IMG/VR virus record: IMGVR_UViG_3300028840_001461
Span: 1-47,308 of that record
DNA length: 47,308 nucleotides
From: a virus
Direction: 5' to 3' (one strand)
Shown one piece after another: positions 23,070 through 31,091 of this stretch. Position 1 is the stretch's first letter, and every line of letters starts with the position of its first letter. The notes beneath the pieces are model-generated. The model had not been told where the DNA came from. It was given only the letters and a program-made list of their open reading frames with translations, and did not search any database. A program made the translations under genes and the position numbers.

Positions 23070-24009
23070 AACGCGGCATCCCTATCTTAATTGGGTGGGA
23101 GTCCGTGTCGAATGAGAGCATGTCATTTTTGAGGCGCTGAGCTTCTGACATGATCAGCGCAGTTCTTTCAGGCGATGCACCGTATTTGGGTATTAATTTA
23201 ACCGCCACATTGTAAATAAATGCCTCTTGCGCATACTCAGGTACATCAAGGGTTTCTTCGCCTTGAGTCATGACCTGCATTTTTCGTTCGTATGTGAAGT
23301 TGATTACGGGCACTGAGCTAATAGGCGAATTCCAGAAATACATCACGCCATACTTTTCACCGGCGACATCTTGACGGTCGTAATAGGCCTGGATTGGCGT
23401 GCCGGTCTGGTCTTTATTAGGCAGAGCAAAGTACTCTTCCCTAGAGGCATTAACTATCTGAATTTCGTAGTCTTCACCCTCTTTACGACGGATATCTGTA
23501 ACTCTGGAAACAGGAATAAACGTGTCTCTGTAATTTCTTACAAAGGCTCCGCTATTTGTAGCCAGTGGAATGGCATCTTTAACAGTTACGGTAGCCCCGT
23601 TGATGAAGGTTACGGTTGTCCAGAACAGGTCGTTATCGTTTTGAACAATACCTATAACATCATTACGCTCTATATCATCAGCGGATGTGACACTGAATGT
23701 ATAAACACCAGCCGCAGTATCAGCAGTGGTGGTAGTTTCGAAATACTCGTTTGTTACGCGAGTTGTAGACTGGCGGAAATCATACTTCTCTTGGCCAACT
23801 TTAAGAAATAAAGATCCTTCTGTTTCAGTCCACAAGTGCATGCCCTGCGACTGCCACTCTTTTAGTAGAAGATTGCCGCTCCTCTTGAAGCGAGCAATCA
23901 TATCGCCGTCTAGAGATTCCCCATCCGCTGCAATCTGTAAAATATCAAATGCCTCTGCCGCTGCGTCATTTACAGACAGTGCCAGAGTGTAATTGCCGGA
24001 TGTGGCCAT
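23062..24009 (-). CDS. gp4-like head-tail connector protein
   Basis: 315 residues. Begins with a helical part (DAAAEAFDILQIAADGESLDGDMIARFKRSGNLL..., typical of gp4-like proteins) and continues with a beta-rich insertion, then DIRRKEGEDYEIQIVNASREEYFAL and a helical end with VAVKLIPKYG. Longer than P22 gp4 (about 166 residues); the extra middle could be an immunoglobulin-like insertion. Closes the portal for DNA retention. Confidence 0.68.
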   Translation of the reverse strand: MATSGNYTLALSVNDAAAEAFDILQIAADGESLDGDMIARFKRSGNLLLKEWQSQGMHLWTETEGSLFLKVGQEKYDFRQSTTRVTNEYFETTTTADTAAGVYTFSVTSADDIERNDVIGIVQNDNDLFWTTVTFINGATVTVKDAIPLATNSGAFVRNYRDTFIPVSRVTDIRRKEGEDYEIQIVNASREEYFALPNKDQTGTPIQAYYDRQDVAGEKYGVMYFWNSPISSVPVINFTYERKMQVMTQGEETLDVPEYAQEAFIYNVAVKLIPKYGASPERTALIMSEAQRLKNDMLSFDTDSHPIKIGMPRYG

Positions 24010-24018
24010 GATGCCTCT

Positions 24019-24270
24019 CTAAATTATGTCAAAACTAGGTACTGCGTCCGTTGTTAAATCTTCGATCCGAACATCCTTAACCACACGTTGCGGCTTGGGT
24101 ACTACAGGGAAATCCTGAGGCTGGCGTTGATGCCATGCCTCAGGGATTACGAAATAACCTTCCCAGCGCCTCAGAACCTGGCTCCTCTTTACTTTAAAAC
24201 CAGTCGTGTCGCATATTGTGTTCGAGTCGTTAGGACTAAAGTAATCAGTCGATTTTGCTCGTCTTCCCAT
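24019..24270 (-). CDS. Small conserved virion-associated protein
   Basis: 83 residues: KSTDYFSPNDSNTICDTTGFKVKRSQ, RRWEGYFVIPEAWHQRQPQDFP. This arrangement (CD..G, RRWEG, E..H.RHPQDF) is seen in small proteins encoded between capsid and connector genes in many phages. No enzymatic role suggested. Confidence 0.72.
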   Translation of the reverse strand: MGRRAKSTDYFSPNDSNTICDTTGFKVKRSQVLRRWEGYFVIPEAWHQRQPQDFPVVPKPQRVVKDVRIEDLTTDAVPSFDII

Positions 24271-24272
24271 GG

Positions 24273-24920
24273 CTAGTACTCATTTTGGAATATCACCCAT
24301 TTAAGCTCAGCAGTATCTGTGTAGCTGTTAACCACTAATCGCGTGGCCGATGAATGCAATTCGCCAAGCTCCTTTAAGTCGGCCGTCTTAGCCGTTAAAG
24401 CCTCCATGTTAAACCAGGATATGTTTTCAGGAGTTCCAGCGTTAAGCTGAGGATGAATCTCTTCAAGAGACTCCTGCACCGTGTAATCAATTGTGCCTGT
24501 CACATCTACAGCATGCGTAGCGGCTTCATGGGCTCGATAGTTCAAAGGCAGAAGCTTAGTCATTACCTCATCAACCCAACCGATATCAAATGTGCCTACA
24601 GTAGCCGCATCAGTTGTGCCTGAGGTCACCGTCAACCAATACTTTGTGGTTTCGATGGTAGTAGCATTAGGCAACACAATATCCTCAGTCTGAGCAAACC
24701 CGTCAGGGTCAGTTCCAACCAGAGTTAAAGTCGGGGCATTTCCTGCAGGCTCATTTCCAGCGGTCGTGATAACCAGTCTATGAGCAAGGCTGTCCCCTGA
24801 GCCAGTCGCGAGCCATTCGGCATCTGTGCCGAAGGCCCACGCTGTTCCCGTTGGTAGATCGTCCGCTATGCCATTTGCATCGACATTAGCGGGATCTATA
24901 TCAAAAACAAACGGCTTCAT
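24273..24920 (-). CDS. Structural protein of unknown role
   Basis: 215 residues, beta rich, with DPDGFAQTEDIVLPNATTIETTKYW and a C-terminal DLKELGELHSSATRLVVNSYTD. It resembles phage head or tail decoration proteins with immunoglobulin-type folds, without a firm match. Its start shares a base with the gene before it. Confidence 0.62.
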   Translation of the reverse strand: MKPFVFDIDPANVDANGIADDLPTGTAWAFGTDAEWLATGSGDSLAHRLVITTAGNEPAGNAPTLTLVGTDPDGFAQTEDIVLPNATTIETTKYWLTVTSGTTDAATVGTFDIGWVDEVMTKLLPLNYRAHEAATHAVDVTGTIDYTVQESLEEIHPQLNAGTPENISWFNMEALTAKTADLKELGELHSSATRLVVNSYTDTAELKWVIFQNEY

Positions 24921-25891
24921 TATGAATCAGCCGCTGGTAGTAGATAGCCAGAGGTGTCAATCACAGAGGCGCTATAGTTCTCAGTAAACGAGAAGTTTGT
25001 TCCTGCTGTAGCAACCAGCTCACCTGCGATGTCGCGAGACATAAATCTGTTGTTTGACACGAAACCAGTATTTGCCGTAGTCGTGTCAGCACTGATGGCC
25101 ACAAAACTGGCTGCTGCCAAGGTTGCATATCGGTTACCATCAATCAGCACATTGGTCAGATCTTTACCTGTCAAGGCCTCAACTAAGTGCAGGGCGTTGG
25201 CATTCAGGTGATTTACCACGCAATCCTTAACCACCAAGCGGTCAAGGTCAGCAGCCGTCACGATGAATGAATCAATGGCTGCATCAATTCCAGTGGAGAC
25301 ACAACCTTCGACATGTAGACCGTCAGCGGCGTTATCAGTGGTGCTTGATGCGTTGATATAGTCAACGAAGTTCAAGTCCGCACCTTCTTCTGCAAACTCA
25401 CAGTTTAGGATGCTAAGATTTGCCGCTGTTACATCAATGGCATTGGTGATATCGGCGAATGATGCTTCTAACACAAGATTCATCAATGTTACATTAGCCG
25501 CTGATACGGTTACCGCAGCTGCCGCCGCCGTATCTAGCACAACTTTAGGCCGAAGCGCGCCAGAGCCAATCCCGATAATCGAAACGCCTGCAACATCACA
25601 CGCGATACCTCCATCGGTTGTAATCGTCTCTTCATGCCCAGGCAGAACAAAGATTACATCGCCACGACTGGCCACACATCGACCAATTGCAAAATCAATT
25701 GTTCTGAATGGGCGCTGGAATGTACCGTTACTTGGCGACGTTGAATCAGCACCAGCAATACTTTGATTTTTGTCTAGCAGAACATCTGCATTGCTGACAA
25801 AAAACACCTCTCCAGGATTGGTTATAGTCAGGGGCACACCTTTAATGGTGACCCCATCCTTAAAACCGCCTGGGAAATTTGAAATACTCAT
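24920..25891 (-). CDS. Beta-helix structural protein
   Basis: 323 residues. Repeated short strands (GVSIIGIGSGALRPKVVLDT, AANVTLMNLVLEASFADITN, AANLSILNCEF, DRLVVKDCVVNHLNANAL, LTNVLIDGNRY) fit a right-handed parallel beta-helix, as in tailspikes and depolymerases. It sits in the head region next to the capsid gene, so it may decorate the capsid or be a spike; no catalytic site is visible. Confidence 0.68.
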   Translation of the reverse strand: MSISNFPGGFKDGVTIKGVPLTITNPGEVFFVSNADVLLDKNQSIAGADSTSPSNGTFQRPFRTIDFAIGRCVASRGDVIFVLPGHEETITTDGGIACDVAGVSIIGIGSGALRPKVVLDTAAAAAVTVSAANVTLMNLVLEASFADITNAIDVTAANLSILNCEFAEEGADLNFVDYINASSTTDNAADGLHVEGCVSTGIDAAIDSFIVTAADLDRLVVKDCVVNHLNANALHLVEALTGKDLTNVLIDGNRYATLAAASFVAISADTTTANTGFVSNNRFMSRDIAGELVATAGTNFSFTENYSASVIDTSGYLLPAADS

Positions 25892-25953
25892 TGTTTTTCT
25901 CCTATGAACCCATGTAGGGCCTTTTCAGGACCGCCATAGTTCGAAAGTGTTAA

Positions 25954-26856
25954 TTACTGGCCGCTGCCCCAGGCACATCGTGGGTCAGTGAAGCCATACG
26001 ACTTGTAAAACATCCCCTTGCTTCGGAAGTTTTCAGTCCCAAAATCGTTATCCTGACTGAATGTATAATCCATCCGGTTAAAGATCTTGAACCCATCATC
26101 AACATCAGTGCGGATAAACCACTCAGACGCTGAAGTGAAGCGATGGTTGACGTGATAGCCATTCGGGAAAATGTCATACACGGGGTTAACAGTCGCTGTA
26201 TTAGCGGTGTTAGGCTCGTACATTGACCCAAGGATACGCTCGGCAGTCCAACGAAGCTGACGCGGGATGTGCAACGATTTAGCTTTAGCGCTAATTAACA
26301 GGCCTGCGCCGTCTCGGAAATCCTCAAGTTCTGTCATTGCATCTTCAATCGCGGCTTGCGATAGAGGAGTAAAGACAGTGAATCGGTTAGAGAACGTGCC
26401 GCCCTTGCCCAATACGTGAGCGGTGCTGAACAGGGGCACGCCATCGCCGCCATTAACACTATAAGCGGTATTGATGACATTGGCCGCCAACTGCTCATCG
26501 GTATGAACCAAAGAACGCTTCAGCATTGTGCCTGCTTTCTGGATCAGGTCGCGCTTCAGGTTATTCATCTGGGCTTCCATTGTGATAATGGTGCCTAAAG
26601 AATAAACAGCGTGGGTGTAAGTAGTCGCGAAATCTTGCTTTTCTGCATCGTAAGAGGTGTTATCACCCTCTGGTTTCAAAGATGCAAGGCCAGTTCCTGA
26701 CAAGCTTACATCGACCTCATACGCTTTCTGTGACTGAAAAGTATCGAATATTTTGTCATATTCCATCTCTTTCTCAGCGTATTCGATGGTCGCAATCGCG
26801 TTGATGCCCTCTTGTAATAGGCGGGCTTCAGAGCCTTGAGTTACTATGCTAGCCAT
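25954..26856 (-). CDS. Major capsid protein (HK97-fold, inferred)
   Basis: 300 residues. The N-terminal helix (EARLLQEGINAIATIEYAEKEMEYDKIF), the middle ATTYTHAVYSLGTIITMEAQMN, HVLGKGGTFSNRF, a long helix (AAIEDAMTELEDFRDG) and the C-terminal DNDFGTENFRSKGMFYKSYGFTDPRC have the order seen in HK97-fold coat proteins, particularly Mu gpT-like ones. Position between a head decoration gene and connector genes supports it. The scaffold lies on the far side of the accessory island. Confidence 0.8.
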   Translation of the reverse strand: MASIVTQGSEARLLQEGINAIATIEYAEKEMEYDKIFDTFQSQKAYEVDVSLSGTGLASLKPEGDNTSYDAEKQDFATTYTHAVYSLGTIITMEAQMNNLKRDLIQKAGTMLKRSLVHTDEQLAANVINTAYSVNGGDGVPLFSTAHVLGKGGTFSNRFTVFTPLSQAAIEDAMTELEDFRDGAGLLISAKAKSLHIPRQLRWTAERILGSMYEPNTANTATVNPVYDIFPNGYHVNHRFTSASEWFIRTDVDDGFKIFNRMDYTFSQDNDFGTENFRSKGMFYKSYGFTDPRCAWGSGQ

Positions 26857-26858
26857 GA

Positions 26859-27443
26859 CTAAATCCCCGTCTGGTTAAGGGCTTCTTGAGAAGCGTTGAT
26901 TGAAACCACCCAGTCAGCATTTGTGCCAAGCTCATTCTCTGGCGCGTCATGCACTCGGTGTAGCCGCATATTCAGGGTGCTGGTGCTAGCCGCTGAGTCA
27001 CTATCTAGCTCCATACCAGAGACCCCTGTCACTGCGTTCCCGGAACCAACGACCACATTAATGTTCAAGCCTGCCTCGGTGATCTCGATATCGTTACCTA
27101 CAGAATCTTCCTGACAGGTATAAAGCACATCTTGACCCCAATACACAAAAGCATCACGCGCTGTTGAAGCTAATCGGTGGTTGGTGGTTAGCGTACCTTC
27201 ATCAGTAAAATCTGGCAGGAATGAAGCAATAACGCCAATAGAGGCGTCTCCGGCAGCTGATTGAGCTACAACAGGCTTTGTTCCGGTTGCGTCAGCGGTC
27301 CCAGTAAGCTTTACTAAGTCACCTACAAAGCAAGCAACTGAATCGCCAGCGGCAAATGTTACGCGGCGTAGTTTCCCGTGAAAATCAGCACCAGACAAGG
27401 TGCCGATTGGTGTTAGACCTGCTGGTCTATCTGCATTGGCCAT
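26859..27443 (-). CDS. Capsid decoration or accessory head protein
   Basis: 194 residues, beta rich, starting MANADRPAGLTPIG and with KLTGTADATGTKPVVAQSAAGDASIGVIASF, typical of DUF2190-like or decoration-type capsid proteins encoded right before the major capsid gene. AAAGGAGGCTATT gives a very strong ribosome binding site. The first ~18 bases of the gene have a copy at about 27532-27549. Confidence 0.7.
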   Translation of the reverse strand: MANADRPAGLTPIGTLSGADFHGKLRRVTFAAGDSVACFVGDLVKLTGTADATGTKPVVAQSAAGDASIGVIASFLPDFTDEGTLTTNHRLASTARDAFVYWGQDVLYTCQEDSVGNDIEITEAGLNINVVVGSGNAVTGVSGMELDSDSAASTSTLNMRLHRVHDAPENELGTNADWVVSINASQEALNQTGI

Positions 27444-27642
27444 AATAGCCTCCTTTAAGTTAAGTTAATAATGTCGTTTGTCTGCCCATTCTTAGAGCAT
27501 AACAGCGAACCTTATGCTTAAAGGTGCTATCTGTATTGGCCATACTTAGACCATCTTTGTAAATAATAGCCTTATATTCAGCTGATTACAACATTTTTGA
27601 CGTTAAGTCCATAGGGTTATAGCGGGATGGGCTTTAATCTGC
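27444..27642. other. Junction between head operon and accessory island
   Basis: About 200 bases without a strong gene. On the minus strand an ORF at 27460-27543 repeats the first codons of the neighbouring head gene (MANTD against MANAD) and stops after 27 codons; this may be a duplicated gene start. No promoter is convincing for the capsid gene here. Confidence 0.4.
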
Positions 27643-27671
27643 TTGACATGTAACGTTTATCTGTTACGCTT
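27643..27671 (+). promoter_or_regulatory. Candidate promoter of the accessory island
   Basis: TTGACA at 27643-27648, 17-base spacer, ACGCTT as a weak -10. The spacer includes the inverted repeat GTAAC-N8-GTTAC (27650-27667), possibly an operator. It precedes the zinc peptide and PAPS-reductase-like genes. Confidence 0.45.
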
Positions 27672-27677
27672 TTAAGC

Positions 27678-27809
27678 ATGGCAACGTTAATTAAATGCGT
27701 AATTTGCGGAAAGAAGAAGTGGTCCAGGGCTGATGCTCTAACGTGCTCAGGTAAATGCAGAACCAAAAAATGCAGGAGGGATAAGAAAAATGGTTTACGA
27801 ACTTTATGA
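27678..27809 (+). CDS. 43-residue zinc-finger-like peptide
   Basis: MATLIKCVICGKKKW, then CSGKCRTKKC: two Cys pairs in a very basic peptide, probably zinc binding. It overlaps the start of the PAPS-reductase-like gene by 20 bases and so is translated next to it. Function unknown. Confidence 0.62.
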   Translation: MATLIKCVICGKKKWSRADALTCSGKCRTKKCRRDKKNGLRTL

Positions 27810-28641
27810 CAACGAACCATACCTAATAAGCTTTAGTGGCGGCCGATCCTCTGGCTATATGCTCCATAATTTGCTTGAAGCAAACAACGGACTACCGGGG
27901 CAAGCCTATGTTTTATTTGCCAACACTGGAAAAGAAATGCCGGAAACACTGGACTTTGTAGCAGAGTGCGCAGAGCGGTGGCGCGTCAATATCATCTGGC
28001 TAGAACACTGTTATGGCGATGATGGAAAAGTCTCTTTTAGGGTCGTTAACCGCGACACGGCATCGATGAACGGAGAGCCATTCGAGGAGTTGATAGGTAA
28101 GAAACATATGCTCCCAAATGTTGTTACTCGCTTTTGCACTGAAGAACTAAAAATTAACCCCATGTTTAGATACATGCGATCAATTGGAATAAAGAAAAAG
28201 AACCTAACCGATGTGATCGGCATCAGGTATGACGAGCCGCGACGGGTGGCAAAGATGCGCGCCAGGAACGAAGTAGAAAAATTCGAAACAATCGCGCCTT
28301 TGGCTGAAGCAAAAGTTGATAAATACGAAGTTGGCTCTTTTTGGAAAGCTCAGCCATTCGATTTAAAGCTAGACAACAACAACGGTACAACACCTCTAGG
28401 CAATTGTGATCTCTGCTTCTTGAAAGGAGAGAAAAAAATAAGCTCAATTATTCGCGATCATCCATATCTGGCTGAATGGTGGTTTCAACAAGAGGACAGG
28501 ATACAAAAAGGCTGTAGAGACGCTGGCGGGAATATTGAAAATGCCAGTTTTATAAAGCGCATTCCTTACCGAGCTCTGCCTGGCGCAAACATAGACGACC
28601 TGCTAAACATAGAGATTGAGTGCCTTGGCTGTACCGATTAA
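27790..28641 (+). CDS. PAPS-reductase-family (PP-loop) protein
   Basis: 283 residues. LISFSGGRSSGYML contains the PP-loop (SGGRSS, 16-21) that binds ATP or PAPS; then FANTGKEMPETLDFVAEC, RFCTEELKINPMF, GIRYDEPRRVAKMR and GNCDLCFLKG near the C-terminal third. GGAGGG precedes the ATG. Phage members of this family are common but their reaction is often untested: sulfur transfer to nucleic acid or sulfonucleotide reduction. It lies at the island start and is not followed by an attC. Confidence 0.82.
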   Translation: MVYELYDNEPYLISFSGGRSSGYMLHNLLEANNGLPGQAYVLFANTGKEMPETLDFVAECAERWRVNIIWLEHCYGDDGKVSFRVVNRDTASMNGEPFEELIGKKHMLPNVVTRFCTEELKINPMFRYMRSIGIKKKNLTDVIGIRYDEPRRVAKMRARNEVEKFETIAPLAEAKVDKYEVGSFWKAQPFDLKLDNNNGTTPLGNCDLCFLKGEKKISSIIRDHPYLAEWWFQQEDRIQKGCRDAGGNIENASFIKRIPYRALPGANIDDLLNIEIECLGCTD

Positions 28642-28703
28642 TCTAGTCGCCCAACGTTCTGCTGTTCTAAGTGCAGGGTTTATCAGTGGAGAAAGGACAA
28701 GAA

Positions 28704-28907
28704 ATGAATGATCTGAATAAAACTATCTATATAAGCACAGAAGTAGGCGTTGGCGGGCATGAGCCGGGAGTAGATGGCGAGGTTACCAATCCTGTGCACA
28801 ATTACGAGGATGCTAAAAAGCTTGCTGAGCATTTTGAAAAGCATGGAATATCGGCAAAGATAAAGAATACGGGAGACACTGAATGTGAACAGCACCACAA
28901 CACCTGA
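28704..28907 (+). CDS. Small cassette protein of unknown function
   Basis: 67 residues from an ATG with GAGAAAGGA upstream. MNDLNKTIYISTEVGVGGHE, NYEDAKKLAEHFEKHGISAKI: a short alpha/beta protein. First gene after the PAPS-reductase-like gene and overlapping the next gene by 23 bases. No family recognised. Confidence 0.6.
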   Translation: MNDLNKTIYISTEVGVGGHEPGVDGEVTNPVHNYEDAKKLAEHFEKHGISAKIKNTGDTECEQHHNT

Positions 28908-29160
28908 AACAAACACCGAGGAAGGCGGTCTGGTTGAGCCGCTTGTTATATGCGCGTTTAGAGAGCTTAGGGAGAAATGGTTTAATGCTAAATTGAAGCG
29001 ATTTGCCCATGAGCGAGAATGGGAAGAAGAGTGGCAGACTGAATCAAGAGAAGAGGAAAACAGAGGGCTTAAGGTGATATTTGATAAGCAAACCGAGGAG
29101 ATTATCGCTGGCAATGCTGCGCCAATAGCGCCGACATGCTCCCACGATATGAGCATATAA
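28885..29160 (+). CDS. Acidic cassette protein of unknown function
   Basis: 91 residues from a GTG start preceded by GGGAGA. VICAFRELREKWFNAKLKRFAHEREWEEEW and EIIAGNAAPIAPTCSHDM; central part is a charged helix. The stop is in the first 7-mer of the attC at 29155-29216. Function unknown. Confidence 0.6.
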   Translation: MNSTTTPETNTEEGGLVEPLVICAFRELREKWFNAKLKRFAHEREWEEEWQTESREEENRGLKVIFDKQTEEIIAGNAAPIAPTCSHDMSI

Positions 29161-29216
29161 CGCAAAGATAACCCGCCGGACTGAACAAAGTGAACGTGTT
29201 AATCGACTTGTTATAA
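29155..29216 (+). other. attC recombination site (array B)
   Basis: Starts (C)ATATAAC and ends GTTATAA, 62 bp. Arms GAT-AACCCG and GATTAACACG (after reverse complement) pair with one bulged base. It contains the stop of gene 28885-29160. Confidence 0.72.
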
Positions 29217-29242
29217 GTCAGTAACTAACCAAGGAGGCCGAG

Positions 29243-29428
29243 ATGAATGGGTTCAGTTGGATTATAATTTTAGCAGCATTGGTATTCGTATTGTTGTATT
29301 TAATTGGTACAGATAAGAATGAAAAGATAGCTAAAGTAACTAGTAATTGCAGTCCTACAAGTCTTGTAATTATCGCCAGCAACGGAGACCCTGTGAGAGT
29401 TTATGACTGCTCTGAAGCTGGCTTATAA
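29243..29428 (+). CDS. Single-span membrane peptide, cassette-borne
   Basis: 61 residues with an N-terminal hydrophobic segment (SWIIILAALVFVLLYLIG) then a soluble part with two cysteines. AAGGAGG precedes the ATG. The stop is in the first 7-mer of the attC at 29423-29545. Membrane peptide of unknown role. Confidence 0.66.
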   Translation: MNGFSWIIILAALVFVLLYLIGTDKNEKIAKVTSNCSPTSLVIIASNGDPVRVYDCSEAGL

Positions 29429-29545
29429 CGAACAGCTTGAGGGGCTTGCGGCCACTCAAAACTTAAAGGTAACGACATGAACACTGAAGCTGGACAAAAC
29501 CAAGGAACGTCGCGGACGCAAGTCCATTCTAAGCAATTGTTAGGT
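29423..29545 (+). other. Long attC site with embedded translation start (array B)
   Basis: TTATAAC ... GTTAGGT, 123 bp. After reverse complement the right arm shares GCTT...GG.CTTGCG.CC with the left arm, with extra bases. The loop holds AAAGG and the ATG at 29477 for the next gene. Confidence 0.75.
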
Positions 29546-29722
29546 GTTGATTGGTTTGGCTATGAATTACTTAAACCAAGTAAATATCCACCTAATTTTA
29601 TTCCGCGAGGCGCTACGCCTGTTATTGGCATTGACCAAGGCTCACCAGATGGTGATTGCACTTGCAGAGGGTTTTATAAGGATGGTGTTTTTCATGTTCA
29701 GGAGGTTAAGCACAATGATTAG
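29477..29722 (+). CDS. Cassette protein with attC-encoded N-terminus
   Basis: 81 residues from the ATG at 29477 inside the attC at 29423-29545. The first ~23 residues (MNTEAGQNQGTSRTQVHSKQ...) are encoded by the attC. The body, FGYELLKPSKYPP, GIDQGSPDGDCTCRGFYKDG and FHVQEVKH, looks like a small soluble protein. The stop overlaps the next gene by 8 bases. No family recognised. Confidence 0.62.
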   Translation: MNTEAGQNQGTSRTQVHSKQLLGVDWFGYELLKPSKYPPNFIPRGATPVIGIDQGSPDGDCTCRGFYKDGVFHVQEVKHND

Positions 29723-29903
29723 CGGAAAAGAACTTTTGATAGGGATTATTTGCGGAATCGTTGGGATGGTTTTGTCTGGACTTGCTGCTGCATTCATTAG
29801 CAATCACCAAGATATCGCGCCGGTTGCAACGCACTTGATGTCTGGCTCATTCGCCACATTGGGCGCACTTGCCGGTGTAGCAATGGCCCGGATAGACACC
29901 TAA
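29715..29903 (+). CDS. Two-span small membrane protein, cassette-borne
   Basis: 62 residues. Hydrophobic segments at about 5-27 (LLIGIICGIVGMVLSGLAAAF) and 42-58 (SFATLGALAGVAMARI). Holin-like in length, but with no lysis context. GGAGG precedes the ATG. Stop in the attC at 29898-29971. Confidence 0.62.
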   Translation: MISGKELLIGIICGIVGMVLSGLAAAFISNHQDIAPVATHLMSGSFATLGALAGVAMARIDT

Positions 29904-29971
29904 CGCCCCGCATCAGCTGGACGCAACAAGCGCCAGCGCAGTTGCGGATCGGCTGAATGCGATTGTTATAC
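29898..29971 (+). other. attC recombination site (array B)
   Basis: ACCTAAC (perfect RYYYAAC) to GTTATAC, 74 bp. Outer arms CGCAT-CAGC and CGCATTCAGC (after reverse complement) pair with one extra base, plus an inner CGCAAC/GTTGCG stem. Confidence 0.9.
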
Positions 29972-29991
29972 GTGCCTTATGGAGAGGTTAA

Positions 29992-30366
29992 ATGCTAATA
30001 CGTTGTTGTGGATGCGAAAAGAAAGTTGACGCCAGGCTGACTGATGGAGGTGAAATATACCCTCATAGACCTGATTTAAAGTCACTTCCGTTTTGGAAGT
30101 GTGACGCTTGCGGGAATTACGTTGGGTGCCACCATAAAACCAAGAATAGAACGCAGCCGCTTGGGTGCATTCCTACGCCTGAGATTAAGAATGCAAGACA
30201 GCATATTCATAAATTGCTAGATCCTATCTGGCAATCTGGGAAAATGAAACGAAAAGAAATTTACAAGATTTTAAGCGATAGATTGGGCTGGAAATATCAC
30301 ACGGCCAACATACGGAGCGTTGAAGAAGCACGTGAGGTTTACCGCATAATTCAAGAGCACGTATAA
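29992..30366 (+). CDS. DUF3268-like zinc-finger protein, cassette-borne
   Basis: 124 residues. IRCCGCEKKVDARL, GGEIYPHRPDLKSLPFWKCDACGNYVGCHHKT and RTQPLGCIPTPEIKNARQHIHKLLDPIW follow the conserved DUF3268 layout: zinc Cys pairs, YPHR..L...FW.C..C..YVGCH, then PLG..A. C-terminal helices (MKRKEIYKILSDRLGW) are typical of the family. Biochemical role unknown. Ends in the attC at 30361-30420. Confidence 0.75.
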   Translation: MLIRCCGCEKKVDARLTDGGEIYPHRPDLKSLPFWKCDACGNYVGCHHKTKNRTQPLGCIPTPEIKNARQHIHKLLDPIWQSGKMKRKEIYKILSDRLGWKYHTANIRSVEEAREVYRIIQEHV

Positions 30367-30420
30367 CGCCAGCGATTAGCGGCAACGCTTTTTGTTGTCC
30401 GCTAGATTGCATTGTTATAC
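30361..30420 (+). other. attC recombination site (array B)
   Basis: GTATAAC to GTTATAC, 60 bp, with the ends perfectly complementary. Inner arms pair imperfectly (GCAACGC, GCGATTAGC against GCTAGATTGC). It contains the stop codon of gene 29992-30366. Confidence 0.9.
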
Positions 30421-30441
30421 CGCACAACTAAGGAGCTAGAA

Positions 30442-31002
30442 TTGACAAATAAATATAAAACGATTATTGCTGATCCGCCATGGAGGTATGGAAAGTGGGG
30501 TGTAGCTACGCCCGAAAGCAGGCCAAACGGCAAGCAATACGATATGCCATACGAAACCATGACCATTTCCGAAATTGCCGCGCTTCCAGTTGCCGCCATG
30601 GCTGCGGAGAATTGCGACCTGTACCTGTGGACCACGCAGAAGTATTTGCCGCAAGCGTTTGATGTGCTGAAGGCGTGGGGATTCAGGTATTGCCAGACCC
30701 TGACATGGTGCAAGGCACCACGCGGAACCGGCCAGGGTGGCTTGTACTGCCCCACAAATGAATTTTTGATACTTGGGCGCAAGGGCAGGATGCCAACCGG
30801 AAAAACGCGCAAGGATTCAACGTGGTGGAAAGTGAAGCGACCGCACAACCAGCATAGCAAGAAGCCAGAGTTCTTCCAGGATATGATAGAGCAACAGAGC
30901 GATGGCCCACGGGTTGAGCTGTTTGCCCGCAGACCCCGTGAAGGTTGGGACGTGTGGGGGAATGAGGTTGAATGCACTGCCGAACTACCTGGCGCGGTAT
31001 AA
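30442..31002 (+). CDS. MT-A70-family adenine methyltransferase, cassette-borne
   Basis: 186 residues from a TTG at 30442 with AAGGAG 6 bases upstream; an ATG further upstream lies inside the attC. The catalytic DPPW is at residues 11-14 (KTIIADPPWRYGKWG). Later: CDLYLWTTQKYLPQAFDVL, QTLTWCKAPRGTG, GTGQGGLYCPTNEFLILGRK (SAM-fold strands), and FARRPREGWDVWGNEV. It would methylate adenine N6 in DNA, which could protect phage DNA from restriction. It is a one-gene cassette. Confidence 0.88.
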   Translation: MTNKYKTIIADPPWRYGKWGVATPESRPNGKQYDMPYETMTISEIAALPVAAMAAENCDLYLWTTQKYLPQAFDVLKAWGFRYCQTLTWCKAPRGTGQGGLYCPTNEFLILGRKGRMPTGKTRKDSTWWKVKRPHNQHSKKPEFFQDMIEQQSDGPRVELFARRPREGWDVWGNEVECTAELPGAV

Positions 31003-31067
31003 CGGTTGCCATAAGCCGACGCGAAGCCGCAACGCGGCAAGCGGTCGGTTTGATGGCTTGGTTATAC
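30997..31067 (+). other. attC recombination site (array B)
   Basis: GTATAAC to GTTATAC, 71 bp. Arms GCCAT-AAGCCGAC and GCCATCAAACCGAC (after reverse complement) pair with an extra base. Contains the stop of the methyltransferase gene. Confidence 0.92.
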
Positions 31068-31091
31068 GGCACTTTCTCCGGTGCTTAAATT

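Noticed and set aside
28645-28690. GCCCAAC after the PAPS-reductase-like gene as an attC start
   Set aside because: No complementary right arm or GTTRRRY end is found downstream; only a short CTGC/GCAG pairing.
30402-31040. 212-codon minus-strand open frame
   Set aside because: It is antisense to the MT-A70 gene and two attC sites.
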